Positions 20,801 to 28,343 of a stretch of 38,740 bases of DNA are shown piece after piece. The position numbers and the translations under genes were made by a program. Each line of letters starts with the position of its first letter. Positions within the stretch are counted from its first letter, which is position 1. Location: contig JAHZIG010000027.1 in assembly GCA_019419865.1 (NCBI GenBank), forward strand, positions 1 through 38,740, in the 5' to 3' direction. Under the pieces are notes generated by a model. It was not told where the DNA came from. It made no database searches and was given only the letters and a program-made list of their open reading frames with translations. The stretch is from Clostridiales bacterium (GTDB taxonomy: Bacteria; Bacillota; Clostridia; Monoglobales; Monoglobaceae).

Positions 20801-22373
20801 AGAGATCGGCGGAACGAGCGATAAATTCGGTTATATGTATCAACAGTTTAGCGGCGACGCAAGAATGTATTACAGAGTTAGACTGAGCGCAAGTTCGCAG
20901 ATAGGCGCGGTTCTTAAACCCGATCTCGACGCGGATGGAATAACTTACTATTTCGGAGTGAACGCGGACGGAGATTCGAGAAGATATCAGCTGATGGCGA
21001 GAGACAGCGCCGGCGGCGAGATGAGAGTGCTCCAGGACTTCACCGATCAGATAGGCGTATCGGATAACAAACTGTTTATATTTGAAAAGACCGGGGACGC
21101 TATAAATATTTACCAGTCGCAGAATAACGCGGCGGGCTATTACAAAGAGAACGAACTGCTCTATTCGCTCGACTGCCAAGGAATAGGCGATATGTATTAT
21201 ATGGGCTTTGGAGCGGTCAATACAAACGGCATCAACAGTGGAGTAAACGCAGGCGACGTCGGCTGGTTAGTATTGGACGAGTTCAGCGCCGATAATATGG
21301 ACGCGTATACCTGGAGCTTGGATCATGGTCTCGACTTCGGATGGCAGTCGCAGAATTCGACCATGCTCATGCCCGAGTGGAGCGAAGAGGCGATCGGCGG
21401 TAACGACACGGGTAAGCTTGTGATACGGCCCGACAGCGATTATTCGGCGGACACATATATTTTCCGCGAATATCTGCCGGCTGAAGATATGACTCCTATA
21501 ATAGACTATTCGTACGATATATTCATAAGCGGCGACGACAGCGGCGTCAACACGTATCTGCAAACCCGATCGGGAGATACTGCGTTTAAGGTAAGCTTCG
21601 AGGACGAGGGCGACGACGGCAGAAACATATATATCGCCGATCAAAAAATCGAGAACGCGTCCTTTGATACGGGTAAGTGGTACACCGTAAGAATTGTCAG
21701 CGATCAGGGTATAGACGCTGGTTTAGCGGATATAACGATAAGCGAGACCGGCGGAGAGACTGTAGCCGAGGTCGAAGATTGCGCGAGCGTGACGTTCAGG
21801 ACTCAGAACAATATCGAAAAGAGAGTACCTGTGACCAACGGTATGTTCTTCGAGGCAATGTCTGGCAAATCGGGAACCTATTATATAGATAATATAAGCG
21901 TAAGTCAGATTCCGTCCGAATTTACGGTGGAGACCGTAGGCCGGGATATATGGAAATTCGACGGCTTGTTCGGAGCTCCGGCAAACAGCCCTGTGACCGG
22001 ACAATTAAGCGGCGAGACGATGACTACGATAGGAAGTATCACAACGCAGGAGGATAGCAGGACGATCGACGGCGAAAGCTTTAATTATTGCATCAGACCG
22101 GATAATGGAAGCGTGAATTCGAACTGTCTCAAATTCAACGTCCCGGCGGGAGATACGACGATACGGGTTTACGCCGCGTCGGCAAGTTCGTCTCAGGCGA
22201 GAACGCTCGTGGTAAACGACGACGGCGTTGCGAACAACCTGTCTATCCAGGAGCGCGGCGTTTACGAATATAACAGAAGCGGCGACGAGGGTGAGATAAC
22301 GATCTACGTCTTGGCCGGAATAAGGATATACGGCGTAGCTTATGAGACTACTCGGATAGTAGGTCAAGATTAA
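17817..22373 (+). CDS. Secreted modular PL1-family pectate lyase
   Basis: A 1,518-residue exoenzyme that should cleave polygalacturonan by beta-elimination. A signal peptide covers residues 1-25 (MRKK, hydrophobic core, cut after VFA). The PL1 beta-helix (about 30-450) starts with VYHVTSLADSGAGTFRDAV and contains VIIDHCSVTWGTDENLS and SRNPKVG with the likely catalytic Arg near 242. A calcium-binding-like DLDNDGIPNVWEDRMGLD segment lies near 487-510, as in many PL1 enzymes. The ~1,000 residues after it look like beta-sandwich modules: an Ig-like part near 860-960, laminin-G-like repeats, and a C-terminal carbohydrate-binding-like domain. No LPxTG, SLH or dockerin is visible, so the protein is probably released. 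ATG 17817 follows AGAGG; a GTG at 17808 overlaps it. Confidence 0.92.
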   Translation: MRKKLVSLAVSAAMLVTSMSVPVFANGDSGAAELSSDTSAVIAFEGAEGGGMYTEGARGALNGGEKIEVYHVTSLADSGAGTFRDAVSRGNRIVVFDVSGYIDLDTNVSITHDNMTILGQTAPGDGVCFRGNNIKVGANNVILRYLRFRVGDKLANGDDTRAQDGLEITDNCQNVIIDHCSVTWGTDENLSAYAVKDVTVQWSLIAEALNMSVHDKGEHSYAGIWGGVNLSVHHNLIATHKSRNPKVGTSETVAMTEGYTDDQTLVDMRNNVIYNWGDKAGYGSENGAKTYLINNVYKPGPSTPSGKRARIFELSVGNKYQTDYLGSVYAEGNQIMVGADDPDYTDAQIVNQDNWQDDRHIGVYVDTGIYNRYGGNYNYDIKIEEPDDQYREYERNYPIDTDETSEVFDKVVNGAGATLPVRDDVDMRIVNNVINGTAPNMDGDGVNDSIGLLDSPADVTDEYGSGVECDGRGYPVIETVTRDVSEDLDNDGIPNVWEDRMGLDSGNPNDSTNISPRGYTWLEEYVEEVINKQNGDAFSAAIDATDDYVTAGSAVEISIQNMPADVVKAELYSDVDDYLGDVEINGGEGTSITDYSGGVVTVERGGYEGEMTAVVAGYNADRTLADIKYAAIPSGENSVEVGEVTADTVRVFLWNNIADMIPLCGEYKSDITLGAGENNIVAKLIKSDGSYELTSNKTIYVTGNTTDPNWTGAENTYDGNEYALVPGQELTQSADGDFQYFAQLSSMSNTDTGTTAYIGYGDLGVGIRYNQDHQAEVVYKTGAGGEYQAAADLPYGADEYSMFRIVKSGVNVKLYAGRSLAEWTEIADLAYSGGSAAVVGVSSEDANEMAVVKFDSLRIVTEESNPSIDITNVENNSRLDFNTTLSVDVTPDIGGITEIWVYLNDDVIESITYDEPITSERTITIPLSFATVDAGTLRVMCFDENLGSAESSREVSVSQDIAPWQIADIGMSETDTKTYVSMTQDYTAKIYTADGEIGGTSDKFGYMYQQFSGDARMYYRVRLSASSQIGAVLKPDLDADGITYYFGVNADGDSRRYQLMARDSAGGEMRVLQDFTDQIGVSDNKLFIFEKTGDAINIYQSQNNAAGYYKENELLYSLDCQGIGDMYYMGFGAVNTNGINSGVNAGDVGWLVLDEFSADNMDAYTWSLDHGLDFGWQSQNSTMLMPEWSEEAIGGNDTGKLVIRPDSDYSADTYIFREYLPAEDMTPIIDYSYDIFISGDDSGVNTYLQTRSGDTAFKVSFEDEGDDGRNIYIADQKIENASFDTGKWYTVRIVSDQGIDAGLADITISETGGETVAEVEDCASVTFRTQNNIEKRVPVTNGMFFEAMSGKSGTYYIDNISVSQIPSEFTVETVGRDIWKFDGLFGAPANSPVTGQLSGETMTTIGSITTQEDSRTIDGESFNYCIRPDNGSVNSNCLKFNVPAGDTTIRVYAASASSSQARTLVVNDDGVANNLSIQERGVYEYNRSGDEGEITIYVLAGIRIYGVAYETTRIVGQD

Positions 22374-22525
22374 AAAATAAGAAAATTAGGGTAATAACCG
22401 GGCGGGAGTCTTTTGCGCTCTCGTCCGGCTTCCGAAACTTTACTTTTGGCCGTCGCGTAGCCGCCGGGCAAATATTAATAAGGAAAAATGCATAAAATCT
22501 TGCGGTAAAATTTATTTAATATTTT

Positions 22526-22539
22526 TGAAAGCGCTTTGT
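22526..22539. promoter_or_regulatory. cre-like (CcpA/LacI-type) site upstream of the ABC importer
   Basis: TGAAAGCGCTTTGT has a perfect AAAGCGCTTT core and differs from the catabolite-responsive element TGAAAGCGCTTTCA at one or two outer bases. It lies in the 510-base AT-rich gap (22374-22883), about 240 bases before the importer promoter. Confidence 0.45.
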
Positions 22540-22627
22540 AATATAAGCGCTATACAGGAAATGTACCTGCAAAGATGTGATTTTCGGTTAAAAAAGTTGC
22601 GGCGTTTTACATATTTTAGAAAATTAA

Positions 22628-22660
22628 TTAAAAATCAAACAAGAGTTAAAAATCAAACAA
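22628..22660. promoter_or_regulatory. Perfect 15-bp direct repeat, candidate activator site of the importer operon
   Basis: TTAAAAATCAAACAA occurs at 22628-22642 and again at 22646-22660, period 18. The pair lies about 120 bases upstream of the importer -35. Two tandem half-sites are what AraC-family activators bind, and one is encoded at the start of this locus. Confidence 0.45.
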
Positions 22661-22776
22661 AACATTATAAAACTGTAAAGTTGTACAGGTAAATTGCTAT
22701 GACAGCGCAAAAAATTTGTAAAATGCGAATAAAATAAGGTTTTATTGTGTTATTAACATAAAATGAATAAAATATA

Positions 22777-22805
22777 TTGATTTTTTTATGCAAAACTAAT
22801 ATAAT
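22777..22805 (+). promoter_or_regulatory. Sigma-A promoter of the ABC importer operon
   Basis: TTGATT (22777-22782), 17-base spacer, TATAAT (22800-22805), about 80 bases before the first permease gene. Confidence 0.75.
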
Positions 22806-22883
22806 AGATGTATAAAATATATTAAAAAATTTGGGCGGGACAGTTCAAATTATACAAAACCATAAGAATGGGAGGAGATCGAC

Positions 22884-23918
22884 TTGAAAAAAGCTGTTGC
22901 AGAGAAAAATGTAAAAACTAACAGCTCTCCCGCGCTTGCTGCGGAGAAGAAAAAAGGCAATTGGTTTTCGAGAGAATGCAGTAAATTTAGAAAAGGAAAA
23001 TTTTTAGTATTATTGATGATACCCGGAATTATATACTATATAATTTTCCATTATGGTCCTATATATGGACTGTTGACGGCGTTTAAAGATTACAAGCCGA
23101 GATTAGGTATACTGGGAAGTCCGTGGGCTGATAATTACGGGTTTGCGGAATTTATAAGATTTTTCACGATACCTGATGTCTGGAACTACATATGGAACAC
23201 AATCGTGCTTAGCGTATTGAATATAGTTTGGTTGTTTCCGTTGGCAATTATCTTGGCTCTGTTTATTAACGAATTGAGAAGCGTAACGTTTAAAAAAGTA
23301 GTTCAGACAATATCTTATTTGCCGCACTTTGTGTCGGTTGCGGCTGTAGCGGGTATGATTACGCTGTTCTGTACGTCTCAGCAGACGTCGGTTGACGCGG
23401 GAAGTTATGCAAACGAGGGTATAATCAATCAGTTCTTGCTTTCACTCGGACTTATTGATCAAGGTATTCCATTTTTGTCGAGAACAGAATGGTTCAGAAC
23501 TATATATACGGCCTCAGGCGTATGGCAAAGCGTAGGCTGGAGCGCAATTATATATATAGCTGCTCTTTCGGGCGTTGACCAGGAATTGTACGAAGCCGCT
23601 ACGATTGACGGCGCAAGCAGAGTTCAGAAGATGTGGCATATATCTGTCCAGCTTATAAAACCGACGATAGTAATACTTCTTATCATGCAGATCGGTAAGA
23701 TAATGTCGCTGGGAGCCGACAAAGCTTTGTTGCTGCAACAGCCTGCAACGTATGAACACTCCCAGATACTCAGTACATACATATATAACCAGGGTCTTAA
23801 CCAAGGTGAGATATCATATTCAACCGCGGTTGGATTGTTCAACTCATTGCTCAACGTTATACTTGTATGTATAGCAAACTTTATTTCGAGAAAACTTACA
23901 GATACAGGTTTATGGTAA
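22884..23918 (+). CDS. ABC sugar importer permease, LplB type
   Basis: A 344-residue inner-membrane permease of the MalF/LplB class, expected to form the channel with the next gene for uptake of pectin oligosaccharides. After a ~35-residue basic N-terminus come about six hydrophobic segments and the EAA loop LYEAATIDGASRVQKMWHI, which docks the ATPase. The start is TTG at 22884: GGAGG (22871-22875) is eight bases upstream and the next in-frame Met is near residue 48, inside the first membrane segment. No ATPase gene is present in the cluster, as is usual for this class, which shares an MsmK/UgpC-type ATPase. Codons are clearly more A/T-ended than in the flanking lyase gene. Confidence 0.92.
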   Translation: MKKAVAEKNVKTNSSPALAAEKKKGNWFSRECSKFRKGKFLVLLMIPGIIYYIIFHYGPIYGLLTAFKDYKPRLGILGSPWADNYGFAEFIRFFTIPDVWNYIWNTIVLSVLNIVWLFPLAIILALFINELRSVTFKKVVQTISYLPHFVSVAAVAGMITLFCTSQQTSVDAGSYANEGIINQFLLSLGLIDQGIPFLSRTEWFRTIYTASGVWQSVGWSAIIYIAALSGVDQELYEAATIDGASRVQKMWHISVQLIKPTIVILLIMQIGKIMSLGADKALLLQQPATYEHSQILSTYIYNQGLNQGEISYSTAVGLFNSLLNVILVCIANFISRKLTDTGLW

Positions 23919-23937
23919 GAGAGGAGGATAATTAATA

Positions 23938-24831
23938 ATGGTAAAAGATACATCAGTTTCATCAGTTATTCTCGATATTGTAATATATGTCGTTTTAATA
24001 TTATTGATGATTGTAACGCTATATCCTATTATATATATACTATCCGTTTCGCTTTCGAGTCAGGCAGCGTATGAAGCGGGAGAAGTTGTTTTGTGGCCGG
24101 TTGGTATCAACCTGGAGGCATATAAAGAGGTCTTGACGGGTGGAACCGTTCCGATGTCGTTTTTGCAGGCGGTAATTAATACGTTGCTATATACTGTTAT
24201 TTCACTGTTTATGACAACTACGCTTGCGTATCCGCTTTCGAGGTCAAAGGATAGGGTGCCGTTTCACGGTTTTATAACAAAGTTGGTCGTGTTCACGATG
24301 TTCTTCACAGCCGGCATGATACCTATGTATTTGATAGTGCAGAAAGTCGGTTTGCTTAACACAAGATGGGCGCTTATAATCCCGGTCGCTATCACGACCT
24401 ACAACTTGGTCGTCATGAGATCGTTCTTCGAGAGCGTTCCGGTAGAGCTTGAGGAAGCGGCGTTTATAGACGGCGCTAACGAGATAACGATATTTGCAAA
24501 GATAATACTCCCGCTTTCCAAAGCGGCGCTTGCGACGGTAGGTTTGTTCTACGCGGTCAGCCAGTGGAACCAGTGGTTCAACGCTATGCTGTACCTGAGC
24601 GACAGAGTAAGCGAATTATATCCGTTGCAATACATAATAAGGCAGATAATCATGGAGAATCAGATCGCGGCGGAGGCTGCGGCTGCCGGAGAGCTTACGC
24701 AGGTTCAGACAAGTACCGTACAGCTTAAGTACGCTACGCTGTTCGTATCGATAGTTCCAATGCTTTGCGTATATCCGTTTATACAAAAATACTTTGTTAA
24801 AGGCGTTATGGTTGGTTCTGTTAAGGGTTAA
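23938..24831 (+). CDS. ABC sugar importer permease, YtcP/LplC type
   Basis: A 297-residue partner permease of the MalG class with about six membrane segments. It has the EAA loop ELEEAAFIDGANEITIFAKI ending in ILPLSKAAL, and the C-terminal QKYFVKGVMVGSVKG that is very typical of YtcP-like proteins. GAGAGGAGG lies upstream, and the gene starts 19 bases after the first permease, so translation is probably coupled. The class imports oligosaccharides; the pectin enzymes on both sides suggest oligogalacturonides. Confidence 0.93.
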   Translation: MVKDTSVSSVILDIVIYVVLILLMIVTLYPIIYILSVSLSSQAAYEAGEVVLWPVGINLEAYKEVLTGGTVPMSFLQAVINTLLYTVISLFMTTTLAYPLSRSKDRVPFHGFITKLVVFTMFFTAGMIPMYLIVQKVGLLNTRWALIIPVAITTYNLVVMRSFFESVPVELEEAAFIDGANEITIFAKIILPLSKAALATVGLFYAVSQWNQWFNAMLYLSDRVSELYPLQYIIRQIIMENQIAAEAAAAGELTQVQTSTVQLKYATLFVSIVPMLCVYPFIQKYFVKGVMVGSVKG

Positions 24832-24857
24832 TATAATATGATAACAGGAGGTAAATC

Positions 24858-26552
24858 ATGAAAAATTTGAAAAGAAAAGGCCTTATGGCCGCTGCGCTCG
24901 CGGGAGTTTTCGCCGCTTCAACATTGCTGACGTCGTGCAGCAGCGTGAACAGAGAATCGTATGTAAACGACGAGGGCGAGACCATCTACACATATTATTT
25001 TAATATGTATACTCAGGATAACACGGAGTATAAAGAAGGTCAGGATACCGTATTCGCGAATCTGCTCAGAGATAAGTTCCATGTAGAGTTCGAATATGAA
25101 AGAATCCCGAGAGGCGACTGGGAGACAAAGACAAATTTGGCTTATGCTACCGGTAACGAGGCGGATGTAACTACGGGCGGTAAAGAGCCGCAGTATAAGA
25201 AATGGGCTAACGAGGGCTATCTTGAAGCTATACCTGAGGAGTACTATACAGGCGACGACGCGATCTTAAAGGATTGGGCAAATCTTTGGACCCCTGACGA
25301 ATTTGAACGGGTTCTTGAGCTTGCCAAAAGTCCGGACGGAAATCTTTACTATCTGCCGAGTAAGAGGCAGGAAAAAGTCCAGATGTGTTGGCTTTACAGA
25401 CAGGATGTATTTGAACAGCTGGGTCTGGAGTTCCCGCAGACGATTGACGAGTTGTATGATGTTTGTATGCAGCTTAAGCAGGCTTATCCCGACAAGATCA
25501 TAATTTCGTCTAACGGACAGGAACTTTCATCTCTTACAGGATTTTTCCAGGCGTATTGGATTCCGGAACTTGTTATGACGGAGCATTCTTATGTTGATCC
25601 GGTTACAGGCGAATATGTTCCGTATGCGCTAACGACGGACAATGCAAGAGAGATGTATAAGACTATCAAGAAGTTCTCCGACGCCGGTTTGATTGACCGC
25701 GAGATACTTACTATGGATAAGGACATGTTTTCTACACGTCTTGCGCAGGATAACTGTTTTATAACATATAACTATGTATATAATACAGAAGATTTCACCA
25801 AGAAGACTAATGCTACGAATGCAAACAAAGGCGGAATTTGGACTTGGTCCGGCGATATGATAACCGCGTTCCCGGAAAAGGGTACTATCTATAAGAGAGA
25901 CCCGCTGTATTCTAACTGGGGTCCGGCGTTTAGCGTAGGTATATCCGATGACAAGGACAGATACGAAGCTCTGCTTAAGACGTTCAACTGGTTTGCAACA
26001 GAAGAAGGTCAGATGTTTATGACGTACGGTGTCGAGGGCGACAGCTTTGAATATGACGAGAACGGTGTTCCTCATATCTTAGACGGCTGGTACGACGAGA
26101 GCGACCCCAATTCTGATAAGGATACTGAGAAGAATTTCTCGACAGAGTACGGTTCGTTCAGCTCGCAGTTTGCTAAGGAAGAGAATATGTTTAACGCAAT
26201 TAGAGGTGATGTAATAGAAGAATTGTGGGCTGCATACCAGGCTCATGACAACTATTACTACTTCGAGCAGATCCCGATGAGATACACTGAGGATGAACAG
26301 ACAAGATATTCAGATTTGGAAGTAGCTCTTAATGCAAAACGTAACGAGTATCTGCAGAGATTCTTCTCTGGCGACGTAGATCCTAACAACGACGCTGATT
26401 GGAATCAGTATATCAGTGATATGAAGAAAGTCGGTTTGGATGAATTCTGCGAATTGCAGACGACTGTATACGAGAGAACGCAGGCCGAGATAGCTGATGA
26501 AGACGCTGAGAATTCAAGCGAAGCGCAGACTGATACAGCTGCGGCGGAATAA
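24858..26552 (+). CDS. Extracellular solute-binding lipoprotein of the oligosaccharide importer
   Basis: A 564-residue lipoprotein of the LplA/family 1 binding-protein class that should capture the oligosaccharide outside the membrane. The signal MKNLKRKG plus hydrophobic stretch ends in the lipobox LLTSC with the lipidated Cys27. After that come family features such as PRGDWETKTNLAYATG and a long substrate lobe. The C-terminal ~20 residues are Glu/Ala-rich. Its size, above ordinary sugar-binding proteins (~430), fits the LplA subgroup. AGGAGG precedes the ATG; the gene starts 26 bases after the second permease and is closed by the terminator at 26593-26622. Which oligosaccharide it binds cannot be told from sequence. 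Confidence 0.93.
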   Translation: MKNLKRKGLMAAALAGVFAASTLLTSCSSVNRESYVNDEGETIYTYYFNMYTQDNTEYKEGQDTVFANLLRDKFHVEFEYERIPRGDWETKTNLAYATGNEADVTTGGKEPQYKKWANEGYLEAIPEEYYTGDDAILKDWANLWTPDEFERVLELAKSPDGNLYYLPSKRQEKVQMCWLYRQDVFEQLGLEFPQTIDELYDVCMQLKQAYPDKIIISSNGQELSSLTGFFQAYWIPELVMTEHSYVDPVTGEYVPYALTTDNAREMYKTIKKFSDAGLIDREILTMDKDMFSTRLAQDNCFITYNYVYNTEDFTKKTNATNANKGGIWTWSGDMITAFPEKGTIYKRDPLYSNWGPAFSVGISDDKDRYEALLKTFNWFATEEGQMFMTYGVEGDSFEYDENGVPHILDGWYDESDPNSDKDTEKNFSTEYGSFSSQFAKEENMFNAIRGDVIEELWAAYQAHDNYYYFEQIPMRYTEDEQTRYSDLEVALNAKRNEYLQRFFSGDVDPNNDADWNQYISDMKKVGLDEFCELQTTVYERTQAEIADEDAENSSEAQTDTAAAE

Positions 26553-26592
26553 GGTTTAAGGTCGATTGACTCAAAACTGAATATGCGACAAC

Positions 26593-26622
26593 GGCTGCCA
26601 AATTCAAATTTGGCAGCCTTTT
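26593..26622 (+). terminator. Terminator after the ABC importer operon
   Basis: GGCTGCCAAATT (26593-26604) and AATTTGGCAGCC (26607-26618) form a near-perfect stem followed by TTTT. The remaining 500 bases to the next gene are AT-rich and non-coding. Confidence 0.9.
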
Positions 26623-26741
26623 AAATTTTCGCATGGAATATTAGCGATTTATAAATCTGCAAATTGAGGATCCCAGACGCGTTAAAATTGAAATATAGAG
26701 CCGGTATAGCGGGATCTCAAAATGGGCGGAAAAGATTTGTT

Positions 26742-26756
26742 CGCCTATATTAGGCG
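26742..26756. promoter_or_regulatory. 15-bp palindrome in the gap before the pectin methylesterase
   Basis: CGCCTA-TAT-TAGGCG, a perfect inverted repeat, isolated in the 588-base gap 26553-27140. It might be an operator or a short hairpin. A TATAAT at 26961-26966 without a good -35 is the only promoter-like element I see in the gap. Confidence 0.3.
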
Positions 26757-27140
26757 GGATAGGAAGACGAGCGCAGCTTGTACGTTCTTTCTCACATTAA
26801 AGAAAAATCTAAAATATAAAGCGTAAGATTAGAGGAGGATATACTTTAAAGTATTATCCAATATCAGCTCCGACTAATTAAAATTATATTATTTAAACCT
26901 ATGTAAAATTATCATATTACTGAAAATTTGCCACAAATTTTATGAAAATTTACGAAATACTATAATAGTGAGAGCGCGGCATAAAAGACGTTTAAGGAAT
27001 ATAAGGGAATAAATTTTACTAAAAACGAGAATTATAATTAAAATAATTCGTCGAAGATTATAAAAAGCAGGCGCGGTTAGCTCCGACATTCATGCAAATA
27101 CCAAAAAAACAGACTAAACAAGAACTGCGAGGTAAAATAA

Positions 27141-28046
27141 GTGAATATTTATGTACGACAAGACTATAAAACTGTAGCTGAAGCATTGCAATCGGCTCAA
27201 GATGGGGATATAATAATTATACCGTCGGGAATTTATTACGAAAAGCTGACGGTGGACAAGAAAAACATAAAGCTGATAGGCGAGGGTTTTGTTACGCTGA
27301 CTTACGACGCGGCCTCGGGCAATATTTCAGTTACCGGCGAGAAATACGATACCTTTTCTTCGCCGACGGTTACCATAACCGAAGAGGCGGCCGGATTTGT
27401 CGCCGAGAACATAACGTTTGAGAACAGCTATAATCGGATAGATCCGGACAGAAAAGTGACGCAGGCGGTCGCGGTAAGCTGCGGAGCCGACGCGGTGTTT
27501 AATAACTGTAACTTTCTCGGCTGTCAGGATACGCTGTATGTGCACGGCGGCTCGAAGCAGTATTTTTACGATTGCTACATAGAGGGTTCGGTCGATTTCA
27601 TATTCGGCGACGCGACGGCGCTGTTCGACGAATGCGATATAAATTGTATAAGGAGCAAATCTTATATTACGGCCGCGTCCACCCCGGAGAATAATCGGGC
27701 GGGGTTGGTGTTTTATAACTGTTATATCGGCGCGAATCCGGGCTGTGAGAACATCTATCTTGGCAGGCCGTGGCGCGCCCATACAGAGGGCGTGAAATCG
27801 CATACCGCGTTTATCGAATGTACCTATAATTTCGACTGCGCGCCGGAAGGCTGGCTGTCGTGGCATGTGGAGCCGGGAGAAGAAGCGGAGAATATCCGTT
27901 ACGAGGAATACGGCGCCGCCGATCTGCACGGGAATCCGGTAGACGTCGAAAATCGGGCGCCATGGTCGAAACAGTTGAGTAAAGACGAGGCGGAAGCGCT
28001 TATGGGATATATGGGAAGTCTTGCAAAGCTCGGCGATCCGGACTAA
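27141..28046 (+). CDS. Pectin methylesterase (CE8) without signal peptide
   Basis: A 301-residue pectinesterase that removes methyl esters from galacturonan, releasing methanol. All CE8 motifs are present: GIYYEKL, QAVAVSCGAD, CQDTLYVH (catalytic Asp130), DFIFG (Asp152, nucleophile) and YLGRPWR (Arg209). There is no signal peptide: the protein opens directly with NIYVRQDYKTVAEAL, so it should act in the cytoplasm on imported oligosaccharides. It starts at GTG 27141, with GAGG at 27129-27132; the ATG ten bases on is out of frame. It precedes a polygalacturonase that also lacks a signal. Confidence 0.94.
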   Translation: MNIYVRQDYKTVAEALQSAQDGDIIIIPSGIYYEKLTVDKKNIKLIGEGFVTLTYDAASGNISVTGEKYDTFSSPTVTITEEAAGFVAENITFENSYNRIDPDRKVTQAVAVSCGADAVFNNCNFLGCQDTLYVHGGSKQYFYDCYIEGSVDFIFGDATALFDECDINCIRSKSYITAASTPENNRAGLVFYNCYIGANPGCENIYLGRPWRAHTEGVKSHTAFIECTYNFDCAPEGWLSWHVEPGEEAENIRYEEYGAADLHGNPVDVENRAPWSKQLSKDEAEALMGYMGSLAKLGDPD

Positions 28047-28343
28047 AAATGGAGCCGCAAGGAATTTAGGGCGCCTATCGAGTCAGATCCGGCGCGTCCC
28101 GGAGCGGAGATAAGCTTAGGATTCATGCATACGGATCATAGGCGGCGAATAGACGGCTTAAGCGCGTATAAACTAACTTTTGCTTTAAAAAAATATGCGG
28201 TTGGATTTAAGATTTATATTGCTTAAGCGGTCTTTTAAAGGTAAAATATTAGTTAAGAAATATTTAAGAAATATATTGAAATATAAATGAACTTATAATA
28301 AAAAATTTAAAGCGTATAGAACAGGAATAAGGGGGAATGACAA

